Source: Syntrophotalea carbinolica DSM 2380 (GTDB taxonomy: Bacteria; Desulfobacterota; Desulfuromonadia; Desulfuromonadales; Syntrophotaleaceae). From it: a DNA stretch of 64,000 bases. The first letter of the stretch is position 1, and each line of letters starts with the position of its first letter. Below, in pieces: positions 26,661 through 36,303 of this stretch. The notes under the pieces are model-generated. The model did no database searches, was not told the DNA's origin, and saw only the letters and a list, made by a program, of their open reading frames with translations. The DNA lies in NCBI RefSeq assembly GCF_000012885.1, contig NC_007498.2, positions 372,001 to 436,000 of the forward strand. The letters are read 5' to 3'. The translations under genes were made by a program, and so were the position numbers.

Positions 26661-26880
26661 TGCCGTTTTTCCCCTCGTGACGCCGCCGGAACGGAGCAGG
26701 CGGCGGGCGAAACCGGCGGACGACTGAGCGCAGCGAATCTTGTCCGCCCGCCCGACGGTTGCGCCGTGGAGGGAACCTGCCGCAGGCAGGCCAGGAGCGG
26801 GGCACCTTTCTCTGCTTACTATCTTTTGGTGTAAAAAGAGAGTAAGGCGCCGTGCGGGGGCGCGACCCCGCGGTGTGGAA
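26661..26880 (+). repeat. A repeat, copy A4
   Basis: This full-length copy follows mqnP. It carries the compensated CCTGCC/GGCAGG helix (26776/26785) also seen in A3, with the G-C form of helix GGCGGAC/GTCCGCC (26715/26742). Confidence 0.9.
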
Positions 26881-26930
26881 GGAGAAGAACTGAGGGCGTT
26901 GTTGTATCGAGGACCAAGGCAAACATCTCA

Positions 26931-27190
26931 AACTTCAACTTCGCCGGTCCCGGCCGGCAGCCGGGTGGCTTTCTTTACTCGTCTAAAGAAAGTCACCAAA
27001 GAAAGGACGTAGGGTCGGCTGCCGCCATTACTTGATGTCTCGGGATGGCGGTGCTGTCGATCACCGTCGCAATGAAAAAAGGATACTTCAGCTTCGATTG
27101 CGGCATCTTCGAAATGATCGTGGTTCGCCAGTGGTCTACGAAGCTGTTGCCGACACCGGCGCTGCTATATTGTCTTATAACAGCTTTGCT
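26931..27190 (+). repeat. B repeat, copy B2
   Basis: It aligns with B1 along its whole length with scattered substitutions and keeps the ACTCGTC loop hairpin. It joins A5 directly at TTTGCTGTTAATCCCC. Confidence 0.85.
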
Positions 27191-27407
27191 GTTAATCCCC
27201 TTGAGACGCCGCCGGAACGGAGCGGCTGGCGGGCGAAACCGGCGGACGACTGAGCGCAGCGAATCTTGTCCGCCCGCCCGGCGGTTGCTCCGTGGAGGGA
27301 ACCCGCCGCAGGCGGGCCAGGAGCGGGGCACCTTTCTCTGCTTACTATCTTTTGGTGTAAAAAGAGAGTAAGGCGCCGTGCGGGGGCGCAACCCCGCGGT
27401 GTTGAAG
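27191..27407 (+). repeat. A repeat, copy A5
   Basis: This full-length copy lies directly before ubiX, with standard G-C forms of both main helices (27241/27268 and 27302/27311). With A4 and B2 it forms the third A-B-A block. Confidence 0.9.
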
Positions 27408-27460
27408 TTTCGTTCATCATCATGGGTAACACGTAAAGTATCCGAAGAAGGGAATTCTTC

Positions 27461-28066
27461 ATGCAACATATTCTTGTGGCCATAACCGGCGCCTCCGGCG
27501 CAGTGTACGGCCTGCGCCTGGTCGAAGAGCTGCTGGCTTCAAAATGCCGGGTAACCCTGCTGCTGAGTCGTTCCGGTCGGCAGGTGCTGGCCCATGAAAC
27601 CGGACTGGATTGGCAGGGCTCCGTCGCGCAACGACTGCGAAAAATGCGCGAGCATTTCACCTGCGGCGAACAGCTGATGCATTACGATGAAGACGATATG
27701 TTTGCACCGCCGGCCAGCGGCTCCGCATCGCCGACCGCTATGGTTGTGGCGCCCTGTTCCATGGGTACCGCAGGGCGGTTGGCGGCCGGCATCAGCGGCA
27801 ATCTCATTGAACGGGCGGCGGATGTGGCCCTGAAAGAGGGGCGGACGTTGCTGCTGGTGCCTCGGGAGACGCCGTTGTCGGCCATCCACCTGGAGAACCT
27901 GTTGCGCTTGTCGCGTGCCGGGGCACGTATCGTGCCGGCCATGCCGGCCTTTTACCAGCAACCGCAAAGCATGGCCGAGCTGATCGATTTTATGGTCGGG
28001 AAAATACTCGATGGGCTGGGCATCGAACATAAACTCTTCCGGCGTTGGGGGGATGACGCCTCGTGA
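27461..28066 (+). CDS. ubiX: flavin prenyltransferase UbiX
   Basis: UbiX makes prenylated FMN for UbiD-type decarboxylases. The 201-residue protein has the N-terminal flavin-binding ITGASGAVYGLRL, the central VVAPCSMGTAGRLAAGIS and LLVPRETPLS signatures, and normal length. It lies in an overlapping cluster with mqnE (GTGA) and mqnC, consistent with supplying cofactor to the late decarboxylase of menaquinone synthesis; no ubiD gene is in the window. Confidence 0.93.
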   Translation: MQHILVAITGASGAVYGLRLVEELLASKCRVTLLLSRSGRQVLAHETGLDWQGSVAQRLRKMREHFTCGEQLMHYDEDDMFAPPASGSASPTAMVVAPCSMGTAGRLAAGISGNLIERAADVALKEGRTLLLVPRETPLSAIHLENLLRLSRAGARIVPAMPAFYQQPQSMAELIDFMVGKILDGLGIEHKLFRRWGDDAS

Positions 28067-29151
28067 TATCCTTATCTGACATCGCCGCCAAGGTCGAAGC
28101 CGGCCACCGCCTCAGCGAGGCCGAGGCGGTTTTTCTGCTGCAGTCATCCGATCTGTTGGCGGTAGGCGAACTGGCGGCCCTGGCCAATCGGCGCCTGCAT
28201 GGCGATAAGGTCTATTTCAATGTCAACCGCCACATCAATTACACCAATATTTGCGTGAATAACTGCGCTTTCTGTGCGTTCCGGCGCGATGACGGGGCGG
28301 CAGGAGGTTATACCCTGAGCCTGGAGCAGGTTGCCGCACGGGCCAAACAGGCCGCCGCCGCGGGAGCCACCGAGGTGCATGTGGTGGGCGGGTTGCATCC
28401 GCATCTGCCGCTGGCGTTTTACGAACAGATACTGCGTACCATTCGCGAGAGCGGTCCGGATCTGCATATCAAGGCCTTTACCGCCGTGGAGCTGGCGCAT
28501 TTTTCCGCCATCAGCGGCCGGCCGCTGGAAGAAGTCATCGGCCGTTTGCAGGCGGCCGGCCTGCAGTCGCTGCCCGGTGGCGGCGCGGAGGTTTTCGCCG
28601 AACGCGCCCGGGCGCACCTCTGCCCGGAAAAGATTTCCGGCACCCGCTGGCTGGAGGTGATGCGCACCGTCCATCAGGCCGGTCTGCGCTCCAACGCCAC
28701 CATGTTGTTCGGCCATCTGGAGACTCCGGTCGAACGTATCGAGCACCTGGCCCGACTACGCGCTTTGCAGGATGAAACAGGCGGCTTCCAGGCGTTTGTG
28801 GCATTGCCGTTTCAGGATGTGGGAACCCGTCTCGACGGGGTACGGGGGCCCGGCGGGGTCGAGATTCTCAAAACCCTGGCGGTGGCACGACTGTTCCTCG
28901 ATAACATTTCCCATATCAAGGCCTACTGGGTGATGCTCGGCGTCAAATTGGCGCAGGTGGCCCTGGCTTTCGGCGTCAACGACCTGGACGGCACCGTAGT
29001 GGAAGAGCAGATCGGTCATCAGGCCGGCGCCGCTTCCCCCCAGGCTTTGAGCCGCGAGGGGCTGGTGCGCATGATTCTCCGGGCTGGACGTACGCCGGTT
29101 GAGCGGGACAGCCTGTACCAAGACCTGGGGCGGGAGCGGTCAGGATGCTGA
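28063..29151 (+). CDS. mqnE: aminofutalosine synthase MqnE
   Basis: This radical SAM enzyme joins 3-enolpyruvylbenzoate to adenosine to make aminofutalosine. The 362-residue protein has the cluster motif CVNNCAFC after NRHINYTNI, plus the family segments EVHVVGGLHP and LPGGGAEVF. The GTG start overlaps the ubiX stop (GTGA). Its stop lies inside the start of mqnC. It is distinguished from MqnC by its CAFCAF context and by the HPHLP and FGHLETP segments. Confidence 0.9.
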   Translation: MISLSDIAAKVEAGHRLSEAEAVFLLQSSDLLAVGELAALANRRLHGDKVYFNVNRHINYTNICVNNCAFCAFRRDDGAAGGYTLSLEQVAARAKQAAAAGATEVHVVGGLHPHLPLAFYEQILRTIRESGPDLHIKAFTAVELAHFSAISGRPLEEVIGRLQAAGLQSLPGGGAEVFAERARAHLCPEKISGTRWLEVMRTVHQAGLRSNATMLFGHLETPVERIEHLARLRALQDETGGFQAFVALPFQDVGTRLDGVRGPGGVEILKTLAVARLFLDNISHIKAYWVMLGVKLAQVALAFGVNDLDGTVVEEQIGHQAGAASPQALSREGLVRMILRAGRTPVERDSLYQDLGRERSGC

Positions 29152-30212
29152 ACGTCATAGCTGAGAAACTCGAGGGCGGCCAGGCTCTCAACCGCAAGGA
29201 CGCTCTTTACTTGTTGCAGCAGGCCGATCTGCTGGCCCTGGGAAGAATGGCCGATGGTGTGCGCCGCCGTTTGCACCCGCAGGGCCGGGTGACCTTCGTG
29301 GTCGATCGTAACGTCAACTATACCAATGTCTGCCGGACCGGCTGCCGTTTCTGTGCTTTTTACCGGCAACTGGATGATTCGGACGCCTACCTGCTGTCCC
29401 ACGCGCAGATCCTCGACAAGGTTGCCGAGCTTGCGGCCTGCGGCGGGACCCAGTTGTTGTTGCAGGGCGGACTGCATCCCGAGTTGCGCATCGCGTGGTT
29501 CGAAGAGTTGTTTCGCCGTCTGCGTCGGGATTTCCCCGGTGTGCAGATCCATTCTCTGTCCCCCGCCGAAATCGTTCATCTGGCCAATCAGTCCGGCCTG
29601 ACCGTGGAGGAATGCCTGCGCCGGTTGCAGGCCGCCGGTCTGGCTTCCCTGCCGGGTGGCGGTGCGGAAATCCTGGTCGATCGCGTGCGGCGCCGCATCT
29701 CGCCGGACAAAATCGGCTGGCGCAAGTGGGTTGAAGTCATGGAAACTGCCCATCGGATGGGATTACCCGGCACTGCGACCATGATGTTCGGTGCCGGTGA
29801 AACCGATGAGGATATCGTCACCCATCTGTTGCGGGTGCGCGCTCTGCAACAACGCACCAACGGATTCAGCGCCTTCATCCCCTGGTCCTACCAGCCCGGC
29901 AATACCGAACTCGGCGGCGAGGAGGCCACCGGCATCGATTACCTGCGGGTACTGGCGGTATCCCGACTGGTACTGCACAATATTCCCAATATTCAAGGCA
30001 GCTGGGTCACCCAGGGCGGCAAGCTGGCCCAGGTCGCGCTGTTCTTCGGCGCCAACGATCTGGGCGGTACCATGCTCGAGGAAAACGTGGTGGCCGCTGC
30101 AGGCGCAACCTTCCGGCTGGATCGCGAGGAGCTGCTGGCGCTGGTGCGTGAGGCCGGTTTTGTGCCTGCCCGGCGGACGACGGGGTATGAAATCCTGGAA
30201 GAGTATGTTTAA
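29145..30212 (+). CDS. mqnC: cyclic dehypoxanthine futalosine synthase MqnC
   Basis: This radical SAM enzyme cyclises dehypoxanthine futalosine. The 355-residue protein carries CRTGCRFC after DRNVNYTNV, then LLLQGGLHP, SLPGGGAEIL and MMFGAGET, and ends with NIQGSWVTQGG and GANDLGGTMLEENV, as typical of MqnC. It overlaps mqnE by seven bases. The two enzymes are paralogues sharing the same core. The other futalosine genes (mqnA, mqnB, mqnD) are not here. Repeat A6 starts within ten bases of the stop. Confidence 0.9.
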   Translation: MLNVIAEKLEGGQALNRKDALYLLQQADLLALGRMADGVRRRLHPQGRVTFVVDRNVNYTNVCRTGCRFCAFYRQLDDSDAYLLSHAQILDKVAELAACGGTQLLLQGGLHPELRIAWFEELFRRLRRDFPGVQIHSLSPAEIVHLANQSGLTVEECLRRLQAAGLASLPGGGAEILVDRVRRRISPDKIGWRKWVEVMETAHRMGLPGTATMMFGAGETDEDIVTHLLRVRALQQRTNGFSAFIPWSYQPGNTELGGEEATGIDYLRVLAVSRLVLHNIPNIQGSWVTQGGKLAQVALFFGANDLGGTMLEENVVAAAGATFRLDREELLALVREAGFVPARRTTGYEILEEYV

Positions 30213-30220
30213 GTGATGGG

Positions 30221-30437
30221 TTGTCCCCCCTTGTGACGCCGCCGGAACGAAGCGGGTGGCGGGCGAAACAGGCGGACGACTGAGCGCAGCGAATCTTGTC
30301 CGCCCGCCCGTCGGTTGCGCAGTGGAGGGAACCCGCCGCAGGCGGGCCAGGAGCGGGGTGCCCTTTTTCTGCTTACTCTGTTTGGGCATGCAAAAAGAGT
30401 AAGGCGCCGTGCGGGGGCGCGACCCCGCGGTCCTGAT
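30221..30437 (+). repeat. A repeat, solitary copy A6
   Basis: This is the only A copy without a B partner, between mqnC and hisC. Main helices are in the G-C form (30271/30298 and 30332/30341). The CTTACTC/GAGTAAG stem is shortened and its loop is changed. Confidence 0.9.
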
Positions 30438-30560
30438 TTTAAAGCTTTATGTTCGAATGACTAACGACCTTTGACGCATGGCTACGTCAACCTTGCACCC
30501 GCCTAAGATTTCCTTTAGGCTATCAACTTCAGCAACCAACTTTTTCATGCCGGAGGCATC

Positions 30561-31604
30561 ATGAACCCGATGCGTAAAAATATTGCGGAAATGGCCGGTT
30601 ATGTTCCGGGTTTTCAGCCGCGCGACGAGCAAAACTATACCAAGCTCAACACCAACGAAAATCCCTATCCCCCATCGCCGAAGGTTATCGAGGCGATCCT
30701 GGCCGAGGTCGGCGACAATCTGCGCAAGTATCCCGATGCCGCCAGCCGCGCCGGCTGCGAGGAGGCGGGTCGTTTGTACGGTTTCGATCCGGATTGGGTT
30801 ATCATGGCCAACGGCTCGGACGAGGTGCTCAACAACCTGATCCGTGCGTTTGCCGGCGAAGGGGAGGAGATCGCTTATGTCCACCCGTCCTATTCCTATT
30901 ACAGTACCCTGGCTGAGATCCAGGGTGCTAAAGTCCGTACGTTCCTGCTCGATGAGGGCTGGGCGCTGAAGGATTTTCCCGAGCGTTATACGGGCAAGCT
31001 TTTTTTCCTGACCAACCCCAACGCGCCTTTAGGGTTCTGTTACCCTCAGGAATTCATCGAGGAACTGGCCGGCCGGGTTGACGGCATGCTGGTTGTGGAC
31101 GAGGCTTATGCCGACTTTGCCAAAGAAAACTCCCTGGATTTGGTACGGCGTCTGCCCAATGTGGTGGTGACGCGCACCTTTTCCAAAAGTTATTCGCTGG
31201 CCGGCATGCGTTTGGGCCTGGCCATCGCTCATCCTGAGGTGATTGCGGCTTTGAACAAGATCCGCGATCATTACAATCTCGACCGCCTCGCCCAGACGGC
31301 TTGTGTGGCGGCTCTGGCGGATCAGGAATATTTTCAGCAATGCGTGAGCAAAATTCGTGAGACGCGCGACTGGTTCAGCGCCGAACTGCGGGTGCTGGAC
31401 TGGGATGTCATCCCGTCCCACGGCAATTTCGTTTTTGCGACCCCGCCGGACCGTAATGGCAAGCGCGTTTACGATGCCCTTTTCGAACGGCGCATCCTGG
31501 TGCGTTATTTCAGTGATCCGGTGCTTTCCCATGGCCTGCGCATCTCCGTCGGCACCCGCGAGGAGATGGAGAAAACCCTGGCCGCTCTGGCCGATATCGG
31601 TTGA
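30561..31604 (+). CDS. hisC: histidinol-phosphate aminotransferase
   Basis: This class I/II PLP aminotransferase makes histidinol phosphate from imidazole-acetol phosphate with glutamate. The 347-residue protein has [13 protein letters not shown] at the start, the ANGSDEVL cofactor segment, VDEAYADF, the Schiff-base Lys in [16 protein letters not shown], and a C-terminal [16 protein letters not shown] precedes the ATG. It stands apart from other his genes and overlaps mutY by TTGA or closely precedes it, so it may also serve in aromatic amino acid transamination. Confidence 0.9.
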   Translation: MNPMRKNIAEMAGYVPGFQPRDEQNYTKLNTNENPYPPSPKVIEAILAEVGDNLRKYPDAASRAGCEEAGRLYGFDPDWVIMANGSDEVLNNLIRAFAGEGEEIAYVHPSYSYYSTLAEIQGAKVRTFLLDEGWALKDFPERYTGKLFFLTNPNAPLGFCYPQEFIEELAGRVDGMLVVDEAYADFAKENSLDLVRRLPNVVVTRTFSKSYSLAGMRLGLAIAHPEVIAALNKIRDHYNLDRLAQTACVAALADQEYFQQCVSKIRETRDWFSAELRVLDWDVIPSHGNFVFATPPDRNGKRVYDALFERRILVRYFSDPVLSHGLRISVGTREEMEKTLAALADIG

Positions 31605-32674
31605 GCGCAGAAGTCATGCCATCGCTGCCCTGGCCGGCAGACACGATGAACCGGTGTCTGCTGGACTGGTATGGACGCTGCGGCCGCGATCTGCCCTGGA
31701 GGCGGACCCGCGACCCATATCGCATCTGGCTGTCGGAAATCATGTTGCAGCAGACCGGCGTGACAGCGGTGATCCCTTACTACGAGCGTTTTTTGGCTGC
31801 GTTCCCCAGTGTCGCGGCATTGGCCGCCGCACCCCTGGAACAGGTGCTGGAGCTCTGGGCGGGGCTGGGCTACTATCGCCGCGCCCGGTTTTTGCACGAG
31901 GCCGCCTGCAAGGTGGTGTCTGAACATGGCGGACAATTCCCCGAGACGCCCGAGGCGATTCAGGCCTTGCCCGGCATCGGCCGTTCCACAGCCGGCGCTA
32001 TCGTTTCCATCGCCTTTGATCGCAAGGCACCGATTCTGGACGGGAATGTACGGCGGGTGCTGTGCCGGTTGCTGGCCATATCCGGTGATCCCCGTTCCAG
32101 CAAGGTGGAAAAGCGGCTCTGGCAATGCGCCGATGCCCTTACGCCCGAAGATCGGCCTCACGACTACGCCCAGGCCATTATGGATCTGGGGGCCACGGTC
32201 TGCAAGCCGCGTCGCCCCGACTGCCAAGCCTGCCCTTTGTCCGGATTGTGTCAGGCTTTCTGGCAGGGGATACAGGAGCAATTGCCGCAGCGTGCTACGC
32301 GCAAAACAGTGCCTCTGGTACAACAGGTGGCGGTGCTGATAGAGCGGGAAGGACGCTATCTGGTGCGCAGGCGTCCCCTGGACGGCATGCTTGGCGGGTT
32401 ATGGGAGTTTCCCTCCGTGGCCGTGCCCGAAGGCAAAACTGCGGAAACCGCGGCTCGTACCTTGCTGGCCGGTGAAGGCTTGTCGGCCGGTCTGAGCCCG
32501 GTGGGAACGGTGCGCCATGCTTACAGCCATTTTCGTGTGGAATTGCACGTGTTCGCCTGCCGGGAAAACCGTGCCGGCATGGTCGCTGACGAGGAACATC
32601 GCTGGCTGTCCCCGCAGGAACTGGCCGACTGGCCACTGCACGGGTCCCATAAAAAGGCCCTTGTTCTGCTGTGA
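31601..32674 (+). CDS. mutY: A/G-specific adenine glycosylase MutY
   Basis: MutY removes adenine mispaired with 8-oxoguanine. The 357-residue protein shows [12 protein letters not shown] with catalytic Glu, the helix-hairpin-helix [12 protein letters not shown] with VRRVLCR, the [4Fe-4S] loop C-x6-C-x2-C-x5-C ([17 protein letters not shown]), and a C-terminal NUDIX-like domain ([18 protein letters not shown]) that recognises 8-oxoG. The TTG at 31601 overlaps the hisC stop; ATG 31616 is an alternative start, and neither has a strong ribosome site. Confidence 0.92.
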   Translation: MSAEVMPSLPWPADTMNRCLLDWYGRCGRDLPWRRTRDPYRIWLSEIMLQQTGVTAVIPYYERFLAAFPSVAALAAAPLEQVLELWAGLGYYRRARFLHEAACKVVSEHGGQFPETPEAIQALPGIGRSTAGAIVSIAFDRKAPILDGNVRRVLCRLLAISGDPRSSKVEKRLWQCADALTPEDRPHDYAQAIMDLGATVCKPRRPDCQACPLSGLCQAFWQGIQEQLPQRATRKTVPLVQQVAVLIEREGRYLVRRRPLDGMLGGLWEFPSVAVPEGKTAETAARTLLAGEGLSAGLSPVGTVRHAYSHFRVELHVFACRENRAGMVADEEHRWLSPQELADWPLHGSHKKALVLL

Positions 32675-32723
32675 ATGATTTTTACCGTGCCTGAGGCACA
32701 CCCGATAAAACTTAGGAGAATTC

Positions 32724-33851
32724 ATGTCTTTGCCCCCCATACTGGTCGACGACGTATCCATAGCCCGATTGGCGCAGGAGTTGCGCGATGAGGCCGTCAT
32801 CGCCGTCGATCTCGAAGCCGATTCCCTGCATTCCTATCAGGAAAAGGTCTGTCTGCTGCAGATATCCACTTCGACCCGAACGGTTCTGGTCGACCCGCTG
32901 GCCGTGGAGGACCTGGCCGCTCTGGCACCGGTATTGGCCGACCCGACTATTCGCAAGATTTTTCATGCCGCTGATTACGACATCCGTTGCCTGTTTCGGG
33001 ATTTCAGGATAGAGGTCCAAGGTTTGTTCGATACCATGATCGCCTGCCAGATGCTCGGTGAAAAGCGTGTCGGTCTGGCCGACGTGCTGGCCAAATATCT
33101 GGATGTCGAACTCGATAAGCGTTACCAGCGGGCCGACTGGTCGAAACGTCCGCTGGAGGAGGGCATGATCCTTTACGCCATGGAGGATACCTGCCATCTG
33201 CATCGGCTGACGGAGATCCTCGAGGGGCGCCTGCGGGACATGGGACGTTTGAGCTGGGCCGAGGAGGAATTCGCGTTGCTCCAGAAGGTGCGCCATTCGG
33301 AAAATAACGGTCCGCTGTTTATGCGCGTGAAAGGCGCCGGCTTGTTGGAACGCAAGCAACTGGCAGTGCTTGAACAATTGTTGCAATGGCGTGATGAGGA
33401 AGCATGCCGCCGGGATCGCCCTGCCTTCAAGGTCGTTGGCAACAAAACCTTGCTCGGTTTGGCGCAAATCATGCCCGGCAGCCTTCGGGAAGCGAAGGGC
33501 ATAGAGGGCTTTTCGCCGCGGCTGGCCGATCGTTATGGTCGGGCCTTGATCGGGGTGGTGTGCAAAGCCGCAGCCATTCCCAGAGAGGAGTGGCCGGTCT
33601 ATCCGCGCGGCGAACGCCGTGAGCGGGATCCCGCCGTTGAGGGACGCATGAAGGATCTCAAGCAGGTGCGTGCGGCCATGGCGGAAGAACTCGATATGGA
33701 TCCCGGTATCCTGGTCAATAATGCGCAACTCGAAGGGGTGGCCAGGGCCTGTCCGGCCGACATGGATCAATTAACGGAACTCGGCATATTGAAGAACTGG
33801 CAGCGGGAAGTGCTTGGTGAGGGCTTGCTGGGCGCATTAAACCGTGGTTGA
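32724..33851 (+). CDS. rnd: ribonuclease D
   Basis: This 3'-5' exoribonuclease trims tRNA and other small RNAs. The DEDD-type catalytic residues are visible: DLEAD (Exo I), HAADYDIRCL (Exo II) and YAMEDTCHL (Exo III). The C-terminal half contains an HRDC domain (about 215-290) and the remainder of a second helical domain. Length (375) is normal. TAGGAG precedes the ATG. It is convergent with fumC across a bidirectional terminator. Confidence 0.92.
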   Translation: MSLPPILVDDVSIARLAQELRDEAVIAVDLEADSLHSYQEKVCLLQISTSTRTVLVDPLAVEDLAALAPVLADPTIRKIFHAADYDIRCLFRDFRIEVQGLFDTMIACQMLGEKRVGLADVLAKYLDVELDKRYQRADWSKRPLEEGMILYAMEDTCHLHRLTEILEGRLRDMGRLSWAEEEFALLQKVRHSENNGPLFMRVKGAGLLERKQLAVLEQLLQWRDEEACRRDRPAFKVVGNKTLLGLAQIMPGSLREAKGIEGFSPRLADRYGRALIGVVCKAAAIPREEWPVYPRGERRERDPAVEGRMKDLKQVRAAMAEELDMDPGILVNNAQLEGVARACPADMDQLTELGILKNWQREVLGEGLLGALNRG

Positions 33852-33996
33852 GGGCCGCAGCAGGCGCTTTGCACTGCTGTTTGTCCACAATTGTTCATTG
33901 CCGGGGAAACCCTGTTCTGGAAAGGGTTTGGGGTCTTTTTAATGAAGCCGTGGAGGCTGCGTCCACAAACAATCCACAGAGGGTGCGGACAATAAA

Positions 33997-34028
33997 AAAA
34001 CGGCCGGGCCTTGGGCCGCGGCCGTTTT
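33997..34028. terminator. bidirectional terminator between rnd and fumC
   Basis: AAAACGGCC/GGCCGTTTT with a GC-rich inner loop provides U-tracts in both directions for the converging genes. Confidence 0.85.
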
Positions 34029-34049
34029 AATCTTCATAGTGCGTGGGGC

Positions 34050-35456
34050 TTAGCGTGTCTTGCCGGGAATGCCCGGTTCCGTCATGGGTCGCGGGTCGAG
34101 AACCTGTGCCAGCTTTTCCTCGGGCAACACCTGTTGTTCCAGGGCGACTTCGCGCACCGTACGCCCGCTGGCAAAGGCCTGCTTGGCGATATCGGCCGCC
34201 TGGTCGTAGCCGATCACCGGTGCCAGGGCCGTACACATGGCCAGACTCTGTTCCACAAGCGATTCGCAGCGCGCCCGATCGGCTTCCAGTCCCTGCAGGC
34301 ACCGTCGGGTGAACTGGGTTGATGCGTTGGTCAGCAAGGTGATCGATTGCAGCAGGTTGTGGGCCATGACCGGCATCATCACGTTCAATTCGAAGTTGCC
34401 GGACAATCCGCCCAGGGCAATCGCCGCATCGTTGCCGATGACCTGGGCGCAGACCTGCATAAGACTTTCAGCCATGACCGGATTGACCTTGCCCGGCATG
34501 ATGGAACTGCCCGGCTGTACCGGCGGCAACTGCAGCTCGCCGATGCCGCAGCGCGGTCCGCTGCCGAGCAGGCGGATGTCGTTGGCGATCTTGAACAGCG
34601 CGCAGGCTCCTCGCTTGAGGGCGCCGCTGGCCGCTACCACGGCATCCTTGGCGGCCTGAGCTTCAAAATGGTTGCTGGCTTCACGAAATTCCAGCCCGGT
34701 TTGGTCGCTGATGGCGGCGATGGCACGGGTGGCGAATTGCGGGTGTGCATTAAGCCCGGTGCCGACGGCGGTGCCGCCCAGTGCCAGTTCCAGCAGGTCG
34801 TCCTGGGCGCGTTCGATGCCACGGATGGCCAGTGCCAGCTGGCGCGCGTAACCTGAGAATACCTGGCCGAGACGCACCGGCGTTGCATCCTGCAGGTGGG
34901 TGCGGCCGATCTTGATGATGTCATTGAAGGCCAATGCTTTTTCGCCCAGGGCTTCCTGCATGTCAAACAGTGCCTTGACCAGGCTGTTGCGGATTTCCAG
35001 GGCTGCGGCAATGTGCATGGCAGTCGGGATAACGTCGTTGCTCGATTGACCGAGGTTGACGTGATCATTGGGGTGCACCGCACGTGAACCGGCGGCTTGC
35101 CCCAGAATCTGGGCGGCGCGATTGGCAATGACCTCGTTGGCGTTCATGTTGGTGCTGGTGCCGGAGCCGGTCTGAAAAATATCCAGCACGAAGTGCTCGT
35201 CGAGTTCGCCGTTGATCACTTCGTCGGCAGCTTGCATGATCGCAGTGGCGCGTTGCTCGTCGAGCATGCCCAGCTCCAGATTGGCTTGAGCTGCGTAGCG
35301 TTTGATCAGGCCGAGAGCATGAATGAACGGGCGCGAAAAACGTTGGCCGGAGATGGGGAAGTTGGCCAGAGCCCGGGCTGTCTGGGCACCGTATAGGGCC
35401 GAAGCGGGTACCTCCATGGTACCCATGGAATCTTTTTCGATTCTGGTCGCGGTCAT
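34050..35456 (-). CDS. fumC: fumarate hydratase, class II
   Basis: This enzyme interconverts fumarate and malate. The 468-residue protein has the superfamily signature GSSIMPGKVNP, the active-site regions TGSGTSTNMNANEV and HPNDHVN, and GRTHLQDA. It is the iron-free homotetrameric type. ATG 35456 with GGAGATA upstream is preferred to the longer open frame. It is a single minus-strand gene. Confidence 0.94.
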   Translation of the reverse strand: MTATRIEKDSMGTMEVPASALYGAQTARALANFPISGQRFSRPFIHALGLIKRYAAQANLELGMLDEQRATAIMQAADEVINGELDEHFVLDIFQTGSGTSTNMNANEVIANRAAQILGQAAGSRAVHPNDHVNLGQSSNDVIPTAMHIAAALEIRNSLVKALFDMQEALGEKALAFNDIIKIGRTHLQDATPVRLGQVFSGYARQLALAIRGIERAQDDLLELALGGTAVGTGLNAHPQFATRAIAAISDQTGLEFREASNHFEAQAAKDAVVAASGALKRGACALFKIANDIRLLGSGPRCGIGELQLPPVQPGSSIMPGKVNPVMAESLMQVCAQVIGNDAAIALGGLSGNFELNVMMPVMAHNLLQSITLLTNASTQFTRRCLQGLEADRARCESLVEQSLAMCTALAPVIGYDQAADIAKQAFASGRTVREVALEQQVLPEEKLAQVLDPRPMTEPGIPGKTR

Positions 35457-35618
35457 AAATATATCTCCATTGCAGGTACGTCGTAAGTCCAATCAAGGGA
35501 CCATCAAAACACGATTTTGCCTTTGAGAATAGACAACCGTTCCCACTCTGTCAACGTTACGGAAACTTCTCATCAGCCTGATTGGCACCCCGCCGATTGT
35601 CCGGCAGCGAGGATTACC

Positions 35619-36227
35619 ATGAAAAACCTGGCACATTTCTTTTTTGAAGTCGGCATGCTCAAACGCACCCCGCGCACCGGGTTTCAGTTTCTCGGTTCCG
35701 GGGCCGAATCGGTGGCCGAGCATTCGTTTCGCACCGCTGTTATCGGATTTACCCTGGCGCGCCTCGACGGGCAGGTCGATGTCGGCCGGGTGTTGCAGTT
35801 GTGCCTGTTTCACGATGTGCCCGAGGCGCGTCTCGGGGATCTCAATTATGTGAATAAAAAATATGTACAGGCCGATGAACAGCGCGCCGTGGACGATCTG
35901 GCCGCGACACTGCCTTTCGGCGAGGAGTATCGGCAGACCCTGGCGGAATTCGCGGCCCGCGAATCCCGCGAATCGCTGCTGGCCCACGATGCCGATCAAC
36001 TGGAAATGATTCTGGCCCTGAAGGAGTACAAGGATCTCGGCAACCGCTATGCCGACGAGTGGTATCCGTTCTGCGTACGGCGGCTCAAAACCGATCTGGC
36101 CTGCAGGTTGGCCGAAGATATCTGGACCACCGATTCGACACGCTGGTGGTTCGACAACGACAGTGACTGGTGGGTGAATGGCAGCCATGGTGGAAATCCG
36201 GTTGACTGCCCCGATGATAAGTGCTAG
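35619..36227 (+). CDS. HD-domain hydrolase (YfbR/HDDC2-like nucleotidase)
   Basis: The 202-residue metal-dependent phosphohydrolase has the full HD set: VAEHSF, FHDVPEARLGD and a late AHDADQLEM. The arrangement resembles 5'-deoxynucleotidases of the YfbR/HDDC2 group. GAGG supports ATG 35619. An unusually Trp/Asp-rich C-terminus (TRWWFDNDSDWW) follows the core. It lies just before serS in the same direction, with 76 bases between, so co-transcription is possible. Confidence 0.85.
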   Translation: MKNLAHFFFEVGMLKRTPRTGFQFLGSGAESVAEHSFRTAVIGFTLARLDGQVDVGRVLQLCLFHDVPEARLGDLNYVNKKYVQADEQRAVDDLAATLPFGEEYRQTLAEFAARESRESLLAHDADQLEMILALKEYKDLGNRYADEWYPFCVRRLKTDLACRLAEDIWTTDSTRWWFDNDSDWWVNGSHGGNPVDCPDDKC

Positions 36228-36303
36228 ATAAATAGCCCTTGTCAAGGCTTTTATCCGGGGCTTCCGGATGCAAGCGACCCATGCATAAAAACGGGAGAGT
36301 TCC

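Noticed and set aside
26993-27469. Open frames inside the A and B repeats with Pro/Arg-rich translations
   Set aside because: Frames are not conserved in length between copies and arise from GC-rich repeat sequence; the covariation supports structure and not coding.
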